18,340 bases of DNA from an uncultured Collinsella sp. (GCA_900545875.1 URAQ01000007.1:1-18340), one strand, 5' to 3'; shown: positions 5,532 to 13,086, numbered from the stretch's first letter. Notes: generated by a model not told the origin, from the sequence alone. Translations and numbers: made by a program.

Positions 5532-7973
5532 CTACCCCAGCGAGCGGTTGAGGGAGCCGAGCTCGTCGTTACCCATGGTGCGCCACATTTGGAAGATGCA
5601 ACCGCGTGCCAGGAAAAAGAAGCCGTTGTCGACTAGTTGAACAGCGGCATCTGCAAGCTGATTCGTCACGGCGGACACTGGCGGCAACTCAAGTCCAGCC
5701 TTGCGGATAGTCTCGACCGCTTCCTCGAACGTCGGAGACTCGCTGACGCCCATCTCGTTCATAAGGCCCTGCATTTCTTCCAGCGCACTACTGCCCGATT
5801 CCTCACCGCGCGGCACCAGACGGTAACAAGCCAGCGCTAGGTCGAGCTGATCGCAATTCCAATAGGCAAACGCCAAGCGATAGAACAGGTAGCCGATTGC
5901 AGAACGATCGCTGGCAATACGTAGGCCGTGGCGCGCCACCTCGATAATCTCGTCAAAGCGCTCCAGACGCGCAAGCACGTTGATGAGCGCAAAGTGCGAT
6001 TGCATGGACGAGCGTGCCAGATCGTAAAGATGGCGCACCTCGGGCAGTGCTCGTTCAAAGTCCTCTTGCTCGGCGTAAAAGCTGCAGATCTCGTGCTGGG
6101 CAAAGTACAGTGCATCGGGCGCACGAAGGATTCGCGCAGAGCGGTCTTCTTCCAACACCGGTAGCACCATGCGCACCAGCTGGTTATCGCAAAACTGCGT
6201 TTGAACCGGACCTGTCGCCAAAAGCTCGGCGACGGCGCACTTAGCCTCCAACTCCTCAACAAGACGGGAAAAGCCTTCAAAAGCACCTGTACGGTCGACT
6301 TTTGCCTGCTCGCGCAATTCAACAACACGGGCCACGTATGGGTCGTCGTCCTCTTCCATGACCTCCAACTCGTCAGCCGTATCGGCAAGCAGCAAATCGC
6401 GCAGCGCCGGCGGAAGCGTGCGATGGTCATCACGCGGACGAGCATGAACCTCCGCAGGTTCAATCGTCTCCGGAGCAGTTGACTCATACGCCTCAAGTAC
6501 ACGCTTGCACGGCATATCGTCCATGTCCATGCTCTCAAGATCCTTGGCGACAGGCACGCAATCGGCCAGATAGGCCGCGCGCCCAAAGAAATACGTTGCG
6601 ACAACGCGCTCGCCCTGCTCACTGTCGGGAGCAGCAATCTGCACATAGCAGCGCGTGATGCAGGTGCCCGCGGCAAAACACGCTGCCGCAAGCGTGAGTG
6701 CCACGCGCGCATCGTGTTCCGCGGCCCAGACCGCGCGCGTGTCCTCGTCCAGCTCGCGCCAGGCGTCATCTTGAGCGTCGTATTCACGTTGCGGCATGGC
6801 ATCCACGACAGACTGCCCAAACCGAACGAGCATAATCCCCTCGGCAACGTTTGCCCGATAGGTATAGTCGAGCCGTGTGACAACGTTAAGTGCCTCGACG
6901 ATACGCGCGAAGCGGGTACGCACATCCCACTCACCGCCCGGCTGGCAAGCCACCGTACCCGGTTTGCCCCACGGGTTATCGCTCGAGGCCGTATCGAGCA
7001 GTCGGGGAACATCGTTGGTCGTCCTGGCGATATGCCACGAATCAAAGAGCGCGCAGCCCTCAAGGCTCGGCGAGGATGCCGCAGGGACCAATCCGGCCCC
7101 GATGCGCTCAAGGATGCCGGAGAGGCGGTTGAGACGGCACTCGATGGCAAGCAGCATGTCAATCTCGTCCTGGTCCAGCAAGCTACGATCAAAATTGAGA
7201 TAAAACAGCTTTGACCGGTCGATGCGCGCCAGGCTCATTTCGGACTTGGCGGCAATGGTGCGCAGACGGGGCAAGTCAATTTCGCTCATAAGGGTGGCGG
7301 CATAGCGCTCGATACCGCTCGGATTCTCGGCATGGTCAACGCGGTAAAGCAGCGTCTCGATAGCATCGGGGAGCGGTGACGTGTTAAAGCCCAAAAACAC
7401 CTCGACCGGCTCGGGCAACTTTACGAGCTTGATCTTGTCGACAACGTTTTGCATGTCCGCATCGAGACCGTCGACGCCCGCCGTGTTCGCAATAGCGCTT
7501 TCGGAGTTGGCAAATATCACGTAGCGCAGGAACATCGACGCCATGAACTCGCCGTAAGGAAGGGAGCGGGCCGAATTCCATGTCTCGTGATCGGACTGCT
7601 CGCGCATGGGGCCTTCGGGAGAGCCGATGACTCGCGCCCGGGAGCGCATCGTCCCATCGGTACCCCTGACTGCAATCTCACCGATGTTGGAATCAGACTC
7701 GTCAAGAATCAGCTGCATGTCGGGATCGTCGGGCAGCGATACTTCGTTAACGGGACGGTCCACCTTATAGACCTCACCCGAAACGCTCACGTAGCCCAAA
7801 AGCGACACATGGCTTTTGCCGACGAATTCGACGACATAGCATGATTCATGCGGGTCCTCGCCAAAGAGTTTCCAGACCACGCCATATGAGCGTCCCGCAG
7901 GCTGCTCGGGCATCGCCGGAAAGCGCTTCTTGGGATCGAGAAACCTGAGCTTGTATGTCGGACGCTCTGCCAC
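5532..7973 (-). CDS. large protein of unknown function with a C-terminal TPR-like region
   Basis: 813 residues. The GTG start at 7973 follows AGGGTGAT at normal spacing. I do not recognise the family. The protein looks soluble, with no signal peptide or membrane helix. The N-terminal 110 residues look beta-rich (SYGVVWKLF, CYVVEFVG, VSLLGYVSVSGEVYKV). The middle part is acidic and mixed. Residues about 620-720 have helical-hairpin spacing typical of tetratricopeptide repeats (DALYFAQHEICSFYAEQEDFE; HFALINVLARLERFDEIIEVA; LFYRLAFAYWNCDQLDLALACY), usually protein-binding. The gene stands alone between the ATPase and tRNA-Arg, so context gives no function. A 451-residue opening in another frame of the same strand (5837-7192) is a shadow. 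Confidence 0.8.
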   Translation of the reverse strand: MAERPTYKLRFLDPKKRFPAMPEQPAGRSYGVVWKLFGEDPHESCYVVEFVGKSHVSLLGYVSVSGEVYKVDRPVNEVSLPDDPDMQLILDESDSNIGEIAVRGTDGTMRSRARVIGSPEGPMREQSDHETWNSARSLPYGEFMASMFLRYVIFANSESAIANTAGVDGLDADMQNVVDKIKLVKLPEPVEVFLGFNTSPLPDAIETLLYRVDHAENPSGIERYAATLMSEIDLPRLRTIAAKSEMSLARIDRSKLFYLNFDRSLLDQDEIDMLLAIECRLNRLSGILERIGAGLVPAASSPSLEGCALFDSWHIARTTNDVPRLLDTASSDNPWGKPGTVACQPGGEWDVRTRFARIVEALNVVTRLDYTYRANVAEGIMLVRFGQSVVDAMPQREYDAQDDAWRELDEDTRAVWAAEHDARVALTLAAACFAAGTCITRCYVQIAAPDSEQGERVVATYFFGRAAYLADCVPVAKDLESMDMDDMPCKRVLEAYESTAPETIEPAEVHARPRDDHRTLPPALRDLLLADTADELEVMEEDDDPYVARVVELREQAKVDRTGAFEGFSRLVEELEAKCAVAELLATGPVQTQFCDNQLVRMVLPVLEEDRSARILRAPDALYFAQHEICSFYAEQEDFERALPEVRHLYDLARSSMQSHFALINVLARLERFDEIIEVARHGLRIASDRSAIGYLFYRLAFAYWNCDQLDLALACYRLVPRGEESGSSALEEMQGLMNEMGVSESPTFEEAVETIRKAGLELPPVSAVTNQLADAAVQLVDNGFFFLARGCIFQMWRTMGNDELGSLNRSLG

Positions 7974-8092
7974 GAAATATCACCCTGATCGGTCGTCTAG
8001 AGAAGGAGCGGTCGCGGATAGGCCGCGATACCTACTCGGAATCTTACACGAGTCGATAAGAAATCGTCCGCTTCACGCCCGCGCCTCGACCG

Positions 8093-8104
8093 AGGTTCGA
8101 ATCC
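8093..8104 (+). repeat. inverted copy of the tRNA-Arg T-loop 12-mer
   Basis: AGGTTCGAATCC on the plus strand equals the T-arm sequence of the neighbouring tRNA-Arg, which is on the minus strand. It lies 17 bp beyond that gene's terminator. The flanks do not continue the match and no other tRNA arms are visible, so it is only a fragment. Confidence 0.35.
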
Positions 8105-8120
8105 ATGCAGTGCTTACGTA

Positions 8121-8148
8121 AAAGAAAAGCCCCCGTTGCCGGGAGCTT
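8121..8148 (-). terminator. terminator of tRNA-Arg copy 1
   Basis: On the minus strand AAGCTCCCG pairs with CGGGGGCTT (one wobble) around GCAA, followed by TTCTTT, starting 11 bases after the tRNA CCA. Confidence 0.85.
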
Positions 8149-8158
8149 TAATCTCAAA

Positions 8159-8235
8159 TGGTGCGGCGTATAGGATTCGAACCTATGACGTTCTGATTCG
8201 TAGTCAGACCCTCTATCCAGCTGAGGTAACGCCGC
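8159..8235 (-). tRNA. tRNA-Arg(ACG), copy 1
   Basis: Acceptor GCGGCGT pairs with ACGCCGC, with discriminator A and an encoded CCA. The anticodon loop CTACGAA sits between TCTGA and TCAGA, giving ACG (A34 normally becomes inosine, reading CGU/CGC/CGA). The T arm is ATAGG-TTCGAAT-CCTAT. It is identical to the second copy 235 bp away. Confidence 0.97.
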
Positions 8236-8247
8236 GACTTGTTGATT

Positions 8248-8276
8248 ATTATGCACATCGACTGAATAAAGGTCAA
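8248..8276 (-). promoter_or_regulatory. promoter of tRNA-Arg copy 1
   Basis: TTGACC (8276-8271) and CATAAT (8253-8248) on the minus strand have an exact 17-base spacer. The -10 lies 12 bases before the tRNA 5' end. Confidence 0.8.
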
Positions 8277-8354
8277 GCATTTTTCGAAAAAAGTTATTGA
8301 ATTTGATTTTTACTCATTTTGACCACTTGATGCGATCTTCGACGCATCGCGATA

Positions 8355-8383
8355 TAAGAAAAGCCTCCGTTACCGGAGGCTTT
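8355..8383 (-). terminator. terminator of tRNA-Arg copy 2
   Basis: On the minus strand AAAGCCTCCG and CGGAGGCTTT form a perfect stem around GTAA, followed by T-rich sequence. It separates the two tRNA-Arg genes and is built like the terminator of copy 1. Confidence 0.88.
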
Positions 8384-8393
8384 AAAATTCAAT

Positions 8394-8470
8394 TGGTGCG
8401 GCGTATAGGATTCGAACCTATGACGTTCTGATTCGTAGTCAGACCCTCTATCCAGCTGAGGTAACGCCGC
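8394..8470 (-). tRNA. tRNA-Arg(ACG), copy 2
   Basis: The sequence is identical to the other copy (acceptor GCGGCGT/ACGCCGC, anticodon ACG, encoded CCA). It is transcribed first in the minus direction but ends in its own terminator, so the two copies look like independent units made by a tandem duplication. Confidence 0.97.
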
Positions 8471-8482
8471 AGCGCAAGACAT

Positions 8483-8511
8483 ATAAAACCACTTTAGCTT
8501 ATTGGAGTCAA
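8483..8511 (-). promoter_or_regulatory. promoter of tRNA-Arg copy 2
   Basis: TTGACT (8511-8506) and TTTTAT (8488-8483) on the minus strand are 17 bases apart; TTTATA at 18 bases is an alternative -10. The position relative to the tRNA matches copy 1. Confidence 0.7.
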
Positions 8512-8547
8512 GCACAATCTCAAACTTTTTTGTGGAACGCAGTTTTG

Positions 8548-8925
8548 TCATGCTGCTCCGCATATACCGCTGTTCCCCGTACGATCGATTGGCTTTTCGA
8601 TCACGTCGAACTTGGCATCAAGTTCCCTCAGGAGCGATCTCACCCGCTGGGCACAATCATAATCGGCAAACGAGATGCTCAGCATGCGCGCGACCTGGTT
8701 GGAAGTCCCAACTCCATAGAAGTGCTCCAGCGCCACAAGTCCCTCGTGCGTCACAAAGGTCTCGACCACATGCGGCGACTCCTCAAAGCACCATTGTGTC
8801 AACGGACCCTCACTCGTCTGCCGAACCACCAGGCCGCCCATGCCAGACGGCTCACACGTTACAAGCAGGTACTCCCCGCCCTCGTCGCTCTCAAACAAAA
8901 CCACCCGATCATCAAACAGCTCCAT
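8548..8925 (-). CDS. hypothetical protein of 125 residues
   Basis: The ATG at 8925 is preceded by GAAAGGGG at good spacing. The protein starts MELFDDRVVLFESDEGGEYL, is acidic and soluble, and has no signal peptide or membrane helix. It looks like a small alpha/beta domain: alternating beta-type stretches (EYLLVTCEPS, GGLVVRQTS) followed by helices (VARMLSISFADYD; AQRVRSLLRELDAKFDVIE). No family recognised. It stands alone between tRNA-Arg and serS. A LexA-like palindrome lies about 60 bp upstream of the start, over the likely -35. The coding call rests on the start signal, the length and the composition. Confidence 0.7.
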   Translation of the reverse strand: MELFDDRVVLFESDEGGEYLLVTCEPSGMGGLVVRQTSEGPLTQWCFEESPHVVETFVTHEGLVALEHFYGVGTSNQVARMLSISFADYDCAQRVRSLLRELDAKFDVIEKPIDRTGNSGICGAA

Positions 8926-8958
8926 CGCGTCCCCTTTCTCTCGCTCTTATTTAGCAAA

Positions 8959-8997
8959 AGCATAGCAGGTAGATGGCTGTATACAGAACAGTTGTTC
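8959..8997 (-). promoter_or_regulatory. candidate promoter with LexA-like (SOS-box-like) operator before the 125-residue gene
   Basis: GAACAGTTGTTC at 8986-8997 fits the Gram-positive LexA pattern GAACnnnnGTTC. It overlaps the place of a -35 for the possible -10 TATGCT (8964-8959). A 10-bp palindrome CTGTATACAG (8977-8986) abuts it. A pattern of eight fixed bases is expected about 0.3 times by chance in a window of this size, so this is only suggestive. Confidence 0.3.
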
Positions 8998-9045
8998 GTG
9001 TGTTTTCTATTGAGCTGTCCGCACGGCATGGTATGGACCTGCGTA

Positions 9046-9076
9046 CGAAATAGGGCGCCCCCGAAGGAGCGCCCTT
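9046..9076 (-). terminator. terminator of serS
   Basis: On the minus strand AGGGCGCTCC pairs with GGGGCGCCCT (one wobble) around a TTCG tetraloop, followed by a short weak T-rich tail (ATTTCG). It starts about 24 bases after the serS stop. Confidence 0.75.
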
Positions 9077-9098
9077 GCATATCCCCTATGCAGCCAAC

Positions 9099-10382
9099 TT
9101 ACGCGACCGGCTCGATCTTCTCGAGACCACCCATGTAAGGACGCAGGACCTCGGGAATCGTGATGGTGCCGTCGGCGTTCTGGTAGTTCTCCAGAATGGC
9201 GGCCATGGTGCGGCCGGCCGGCAGGCCGGAACCGTTGAGCGTGTGCAGGTAGCGCGAACCCTTGAAGTTCTCGGGGTCGCGGTACTTGATGTTGGCGCGG
9301 CGGGCCTGGAAGTCGCCGCAGTTGGAGCAGGAGCTGATCTCCTTGTAGGCGTTGTAGCTCGGCAGCCAGACCTCGACGTCGTAGGTCTGACGGGCAGAGA
9401 AGCCCAAGTCGCCGGTGCACAGGCTAATCACGCGATACGGAAGGCCCAGCTGCTGCAGCAGGTACTCGGCCTCGGCGGTCATGCTCTCGAGCTCCTCGTC
9501 GGACTCCTCCGGCTTAGCGAACTTGACCATCTCGACCTTGTCGAACTCATGCTGACGGATGATGCCGCGGGTGTCGCGACCGGCGGAACCTGCCTCCTCG
9601 CGGAAGCAGGGGGTGAAGGCGGTGTAGCGGCGCGGCAGGGTGTCGGCGTCGAGGACCTCGCCGGCGTGCAGGTTGGTGAGCACGACCTCGGCGGTGGGAA
9701 TCAGGAAGTTATCGCCCGAGACGTGATAGGCGTCGTCCTCAAACTTGGGCAGCTGGCCCGTGCCGAACATGGTCTGACGCTTGACGACGATAGGCGGCCA
9801 CCACTCCTTAAAGCCACGACTGGTGTGCGTATCGAGGAAAAAGTTGATGAGGGCGCGCTCCAGGCGGGCGCCGGCGCCACCGAGAACGGTAAAACGGCTG
9901 CCGGAGAGCTTGTTGCCGCGCTCGAAGTCGAGGATGTCCAGATCGGTGCCCAGGTCCCAGTGCGGCTTAAAGTCGAAGTCGAACTCGCGCGGGGTGCCCC
10001 AACGACGGCGCTCGATGTTCTCGTCCTCGTCCTTGCCGTACGGCGTGGCCTCGCAAGGAATGTTGGGCAGGTGAGCCATAAAGTCGTACTGCTCCTGCTC
10101 GAGAGCAGTGCGGCGCTCGGCCAGACCGTCAATCTTCTCGTTGACGGCGCGCACGGCCTCCTTGGCGGCCTCGGCCTCGTCCTTCTTGCCCTCCTTCATC
10201 AGGGCGCCGATCTTCTTGGACTCGGCATTACGCGTAGCCTGGAGCTCCTCGACCTCGGTGATGACGGCACGACGCTCGTCGTCGAGCTCAAAGAACTTCT
10301 CGCGATCCCAAGACGTCTGGCGGTTAGCCATGGCGACATCGATGGCATCGGGGTTCTCGCGAACAAACTTGATATCAAGCAT
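9099..10382 (-). CDS. serS: seryl-tRNA synthetase
   Basis: 427 residues; charges tRNA-Ser with serine in the cytoplasm. The start ATG at 10382 has GGAGGATCTA directly before it; the extra nine residues of a longer opening are unsupported. The N-terminal part (about 1-105) is the charged coiled-coil arm that grips the tRNA long variable arm. The catalytic domain carries TAE (230-232, serine binding), class II motif 2 ([17 protein letters not shown], 257-273, then IIRQHEF) and motif 3 ([18 protein letters not shown], 384-401). [12 protein letters not shown] (351-362) is also typical. Length is normal. It is a single gene with its own terminator, divergent from a small membrane-protein gene. Its codons are strongly GC-ending, as in highly expressed genes. 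Confidence 0.97.
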   Translation of the reverse strand: MLDIKFVRENPDAIDVAMANRQTSWDREKFFELDDERRAVITEVEELQATRNAESKKIGALMKEGKKDEAEAAKEAVRAVNEKIDGLAERRTALEQEQYDFMAHLPNIPCEATPYGKDEDENIERRRWGTPREFDFDFKPHWDLGTDLDILDFERGNKLSGSRFTVLGGAGARLERALINFFLDTHTSRGFKEWWPPIVVKRQTMFGTGQLPKFEDDAYHVSGDNFLIPTAEVVLTNLHAGEVLDADTLPRRYTAFTPCFREEAGSAGRDTRGIIRQHEFDKVEMVKFAKPEESDEELESMTAEAEYLLQQLGLPYRVISLCTGDLGFSARQTYDVEVWLPSYNAYKEISSCSNCGDFQARRANIKYRDPENFKGSRYLHTLNGSGLPAGRTMAAILENYQNADGTITIPEVLRPYMGGLEKIEPVA

Positions 10383-10493
10383 TAGATCCTCCGGCGATAT
10401 ACATTCCATTTAGGTTGCAACCTTGTACATGTATGGGCAAGTATATACTTATGAGCGTTTACGACCCAACTCAACTACGCAAGAAGGCACCCA

Positions 10494-10667
10494 ATGGACG
10501 CAGTTTTTTCCTTTTTGTTTGGCACCCGCACCGGTTTTGCCATCCTTTTCGCCGGCGGCATCCTGTTATTTGCGATTCTTGCCTTTGTAATGGAGAAGCG
10601 TACCCATAAGATGTACGTCGACCGCGGACCCAAGTCCGAGGATGAGGAAGACAGCTTCTGGGACTAA
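10494..10667 (+). CDS. small single-pass membrane protein, 57 residues, unknown function
   Basis: ATG at 10494 follows AAGAAGG at good spacing and the frame ends with TAA at 10665. The protein starts MDAVFSFLFGTRTG and has one hydrophobic helix at about residues 14-32 (FAILFAGGILLFAILAFV), then a basic stretch (MEKRTHKM), then an acidic tail ending EDEEDSFWD. The charge pattern predicts a cytoplasmic C-terminus. It diverges from serS and is followed by a very strong terminator, which supports it as a real transcription unit. An overlapping 53-codon frame starting at ATG 10451 has no such features. A TATACT at 10444-10449 could be its -10, but the -35 is unclear. The family is not recognised. 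Confidence 0.7.
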   Translation: MDAVFSFLFGTRTGFAILFAGGILLFAILAFVMEKRTHKMYVDRGPKSEDEEDSFWD

Positions 10668-10710
10668 CCTGCCAAAAAGGGACAGGTTTATTTTGGTCTG
10701 TTTTATCTGG
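10668..10710. repeat. repeat copy A (conserved ends, inverted core relative to copy B)
   Basis: It starts CCTGCCAAAAA, has core GGGACAGGTTTA, continues TTTTGGTCTGTTTTA and ends CTGG. Copy B at 10790-10833 has the same ends in the same direction, while its core reads as the reverse complement. It begins right after the stop codon of the small membrane protein. Confidence 0.75.
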
Positions 10711-10718
10711 GCAAACGC

Positions 10719-10762
10719 AAGCGCCCCGCAACTGGAATTGAGCCAGTTGCGGGGCGCTTTTC
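10719..10762 (+). terminator. strong terminator hairpin after the small membrane-protein gene
   Basis: A perfect 17-bp stem: AAGCGCCCCGCAACTGG (10719-10735) with CCAGTTGCGGGGCGCTT (10743-10759), 7-base loop, and TTTT at the 3' side. On the minus strand the tail is poorer, so it mainly serves the plus strand; it may also slow transcription arriving from proC. Confidence 0.9.
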
Positions 10763-10789
10763 GCTAAAAGGACAAAACCGCAGAAAATA

Positions 10790-10833
10790 CCTGCCAAAAA
10801 TAAACCCGTCCTTTTTTTGGTCGGTTTTACTGG
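10790..10833. repeat. repeat copy B, overlapping the proC stop codon
   Basis: It starts CCTGCCAAAAA, has core TAAACCCGTCC, continues TTTTTTTGGTCGGTTTTA and ends CTGG. The core TAAACC(C/T)GTCC is the reverse complement of the copy A core, while the outer parts run in the same direction. It overlaps the last codons of proC (stop at 10827-10829). Confidence 0.75.
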
Positions 10834-11597
10834 AGAGTTGCGTCGATTGCCTTGACCAGGGCGCTGCGCATGCCAGCGTCCTCGAGCGCAACGACGCCCT
10901 TGATGGTGGCACCACCGGGCGAGCATACGGCATCCTTCATCGCCGCAGGATGCTGGCCAGTTGCAAGCTGCAGCTTTGCCGTACCTAGCACCATCTGGCT
11001 CACAATGCGATAGGCATCGGCACGCGGGATACCGTGCTTGACCGCCGCATCGCACAGGGCCTCGATTGCCATGGCGACAAATGCCGGAGCGCAACCACCC
11101 ACCGTGCCGCCCACAAACAGCAGGCTCGTATCGAGCTCGACCACCGCACCGAGTTTGCCAAGCAGATCAAGCACCACGGCGCTCTGCTCATCACTAAGCG
11201 TGGAAGCCTTCTCGCAAGCGATGACGCCCTCGCCCACCGAAACCGGTGTGTTGGGCACCGTCGAGATATGCGCGACGCCCGGCAGGACCTGCTCCCACTT
11301 GGCACTGTCCCAGGTCCAGGCAACCGACAGAACGACCTTTTTGGCAAGAGCATCCTTGAGCGGGGCGAATACCTTCTCGATCATGTACGGTTTGACCGCA
11401 GCGACCACGATATCGGATGCGGCGACAACCTCGGCGGCATCGTGGCAGGCGACCATGCCGCGCGCCTCGCAGCGCTCAACCAGTGCGTCGTAGCGACCCG
11501 CGCAGGCGCACATGTCGCTCGCAGCTACACCGGCAGCGATCCAGCCATCGGCCATAGCGCTCGCCATATTGCCAAAACCGACAAATCCAATCTTCAT
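10827..11597 (-). CDS. proC: pyrroline-5-carboxylate reductase
   Basis: 256 residues; reduces pyrroline-5-carboxylate to proline with NAD(P)H, the last step of proline synthesis. The N-terminal Rossmann motif is GFVGFGNMASA (4-14). VPNTPVSVGEG (114-124) and the C-terminal dimerisation domain (GGTVGGCAPAFVAMAIEAL from 163, and HPAAMKDAVCSPGGATIKG at 216-234) are typical of the family. It is slightly shorter than the usual 265-280 residues, ending soon after the ALEDAGMR segment. The start at 11597 has AGAGGA upstream at somewhat long spacing. It lies 73 bp downstream of rlmH and could be read from the same transcript. Its 3' end runs into a repeat copy shared with the next intergenic region. 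Confidence 0.94.
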   Translation of the reverse strand: MKIGFVGFGNMASAMADGWIAAGVAASDMCACAGRYDALVERCEARGMVACHDAAEVVAASDIVVAAVKPYMIEKVFAPLKDALAKKVVLSVAWTWDSAKWEQVLPGVAHISTVPNTPVSVGEGVIACEKASTLSDEQSAVVLDLLGKLGAVVELDTSLLFVGGTVGGCAPAFVAMAIEALCDAAVKHGIPRADAYRIVSQMVLGTAKLQLATGQHPAAMKDAVCSPGGATIKGVVALEDAGMRSALVKAIDATLQ

Positions 11598-11670
11598 ATC
11601 TCATAGTCCTCTCAGACACGCTCTTCAAAACGAAAGCTATTGTCCCACGCCATTGTTTCGTATTGCCGAC

Positions 11671-12141
11671 CTATTTGTGATACGGCTCGCCACGGCTGAT
11701 CTTGCAGGCGCGGTAGATTTGCTCCAGCAGCACCACGCGCGCCAAGTTATGCGGCAAGGTAATGCGTCCAAAGCTGAGCATCTCGTCGGCACGGGCACGC
11801 ACGGCATCGCTCACGCCATCCGAGCCGCCGATCACAAAGGCGATATCACTGTTACCTCGCAGCATAAGATCGTCGAGCCTCGCCGAGAGCTCCTCACTCG
11901 AACGCTCCTTGCCCTCGATAGCCAGCAGGATCACATGCGCTCGAGACGGCAATGCAGCAAGAATTGCCGCCCCCTCCTTGTCGCGCGCGGCATCCACGCC
12001 GCCCGCCTTAGCCGGGTCGATATCGGCCACCTCGCGGATATCCACCTTGGCATAGGCGCCTAGGCGCTTGGTGTACTCAGCGCACGCGTCCTTCCAAAAG
12101 CGCTCTTTGAGCTTGCCAACACAAACGACGGTGTATTTCAC
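11671..12141 (-). CDS. rlmH: 23S rRNA pseudouridine-1915 N3-methyltransferase RlmH
   Basis: 156 residues; a SPOUT (YbeA-family) enzyme that methylates pseudouridine 1915 in helix 69 of 23S rRNA on the assembled 70S ribosome using S-adenosylmethionine. The SAM-binding knot is visible in FVIGGSDGVSD (102-112) and HNLARVVLLEQIYRACKI (131-148), and the protein ends in the conserved GEPYHK. Length matches the family (about 155-160). It starts 6 bp after the SPFH gene and so is almost certainly co-transcribed with it; any functional link between the two is not obvious. Confidence 0.96.
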   Translation of the reverse strand: MKYTVVCVGKLKERFWKDACAEYTKRLGAYAKVDIREVADIDPAKAGGVDAARDKEGAAILAALPSRAHVILLAIEGKERSSEELSARLDDLMLRGNSDIAFVIGGSDGVSDAVRARADEMLSFGRITLPHNLARVVLLEQIYRACKISRGEPYHK

Positions 12142-12147
12142 GCGTGC

Positions 12148-13086
12148 CTACTCCTTTGACTCGTTCTGAACCTTACCGGCAGCCAGCATCTGCTCGAACA
12201 TAGAGGCCGACTGCGAAAAGTCGCTCGGCAGCACGACCGTCGAGGTTTTACCCGTGCGAGCGAACTCCGTCATCATCTCGGACCACTGCGTAAACATGAA
12301 CAGTTGGTTGGCCTCGTCATTGCCGACACCCGTCTCCTGGATGATCTCGAGCGAATCTTTGATACCCAGCGCGATGGCTTTGCGCTGGTTGGCGATGCCC
12401 TCGCCCGCCTTTTCCATAGCCTCGGCCTCGGCGGTCGCCTCGGTGACGCGCTTGACGCGGTCTGCCTCAGCGAGCTCCTGTGCCGCAGCGCGCTTGCGCT
12501 GGGCGGCGTTGATGTCGTTCATGGAGTTCTCGACCTCGGTCGGCAGTGCGATTTTGGTGATGAGCGTCGACACGAGGGTGAAGCCGTAGGCGGCCATCTG
12601 CTCGGAAACGGTAGCGTTGACATCCTTGGCGATGTCATCCTTCTTGGCAAAGACCTCATCGAGTGTGTAGACGGGAATGGAGGAGCGCAGGGCGTCGGTG
12701 ATGAAGTCGCGCATCTGGTCGACGGGCTCCTGCAGCATATAGTAGCTCTTGTAGATGCCCGAATCTGCCGGGCCGGCGCCCATGTCATAGCTCACGTGGT
12801 ACTGAGCAGAGACCTCAAGGCCGATGGTCACGTTGTCCTGGGTCTTAACGTCGATGCCAAAACCGTTTTTCATGGTTCGCAGACTCACCGTGGCGGCCTT
12901 GCGGTCGATCACGGGCACCTTCATGTGGAAGCCCGCGTTGACGATGCGGTTAAACTTGCCCAGACGCTCGATGATCACGGCATGCTGCTGTTCAACGACG
13001 TAGCAGGCGTTGGGAAGCAGCAGCAACAGAATGATGATGGGAATCAAAAGGCTGGTAAGGGCAGCGATGATACCGGACAACAGCAT
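12148..13086 (-). CDS. SPFH/band-7 (stomatin-like) membrane protein
   Basis: 312 residues from ATG at 13086, behind AGAGGAGA; a 7-residue-longer start lacks a ribosome site. One N-terminal membrane helix (about 3-24, with SLLIPIIILLLLLP) is followed by the SPFH domain (about 28-200: VVEQQHAVIIERLGKFNRIVNAGFHMKVPVID) and an Ala/Glu-rich helical region (about 190-245) likely to form coiled coil. The last 60 residues are polar with hydrophobic points. SPFH proteins form large membrane-bound cages or microdomain scaffolds, such as QmcA, HflK/C and stomatin; which kind this is cannot be told here. First gene of a two-gene unit with rlmH. Confidence 0.9.
   Translation of the reverse strand: MLLSGIIAALTSLLIPIIILLLLLPNACYVVEQQHAVIIERLGKFNRIVNAGFHMKVPVIDRKAATVSLRTMKNGFGIDVKTQDNVTIGLEVSAQYHVSYDMGAGPADSGIYKSYYMLQEPVDQMRDFITDALRSSIPVYTLDEVFAKKDDIAKDVNATVSEQMAAYGFTLVSTLITKIALPTEVENSMNDINAAQRKRAAAQELAEADRVKRVTEATAEAEAMEKAGEGIANQRKAIALGIKDSLEIIQETGVGNDEANQLFMFTQWSEMMTEFARTGKTSTVVLPSDFSQSASMFEQMLAAGKVQNESKE

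Noticed and set aside
5837..7192. Minus-strand open frame of 451 codons
   Set aside because: It lies in another frame of the 813-residue gene and its Arg/Ser/Cys-rich product does not look like a protein.
8085..8115. A further tRNA pseudogene
   Set aside because: Only the T-loop-like 12-mer is present; no acceptor, D or anticodon arm can be drawn.
9075..10385. Plus-strand open frame of 436 codons
   Set aside because: Exactly antisense to serS, with no recognisable domain.
10412..10433. Palindromes AGGTTGCAACCT and TACATGTA between serS and the small membrane-protein gene
   Set aside because: Palindromes of 12 and 8 bp are expected several times in a window of this size; the place is suggestive but there is no further support.
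10383..10450. T-box leader for serS
   Set aside because: The leader is short and has no specifier stem, antiterminator bulge or terminator.
10451..10609. Frame starting MSVYDPTQLRKK
   Set aside because: It overlaps the 57-residue membrane protein in a different frame, has no ribosome site as good, and its later part is basic and Cys/His/Pro-rich like a shadow frame.
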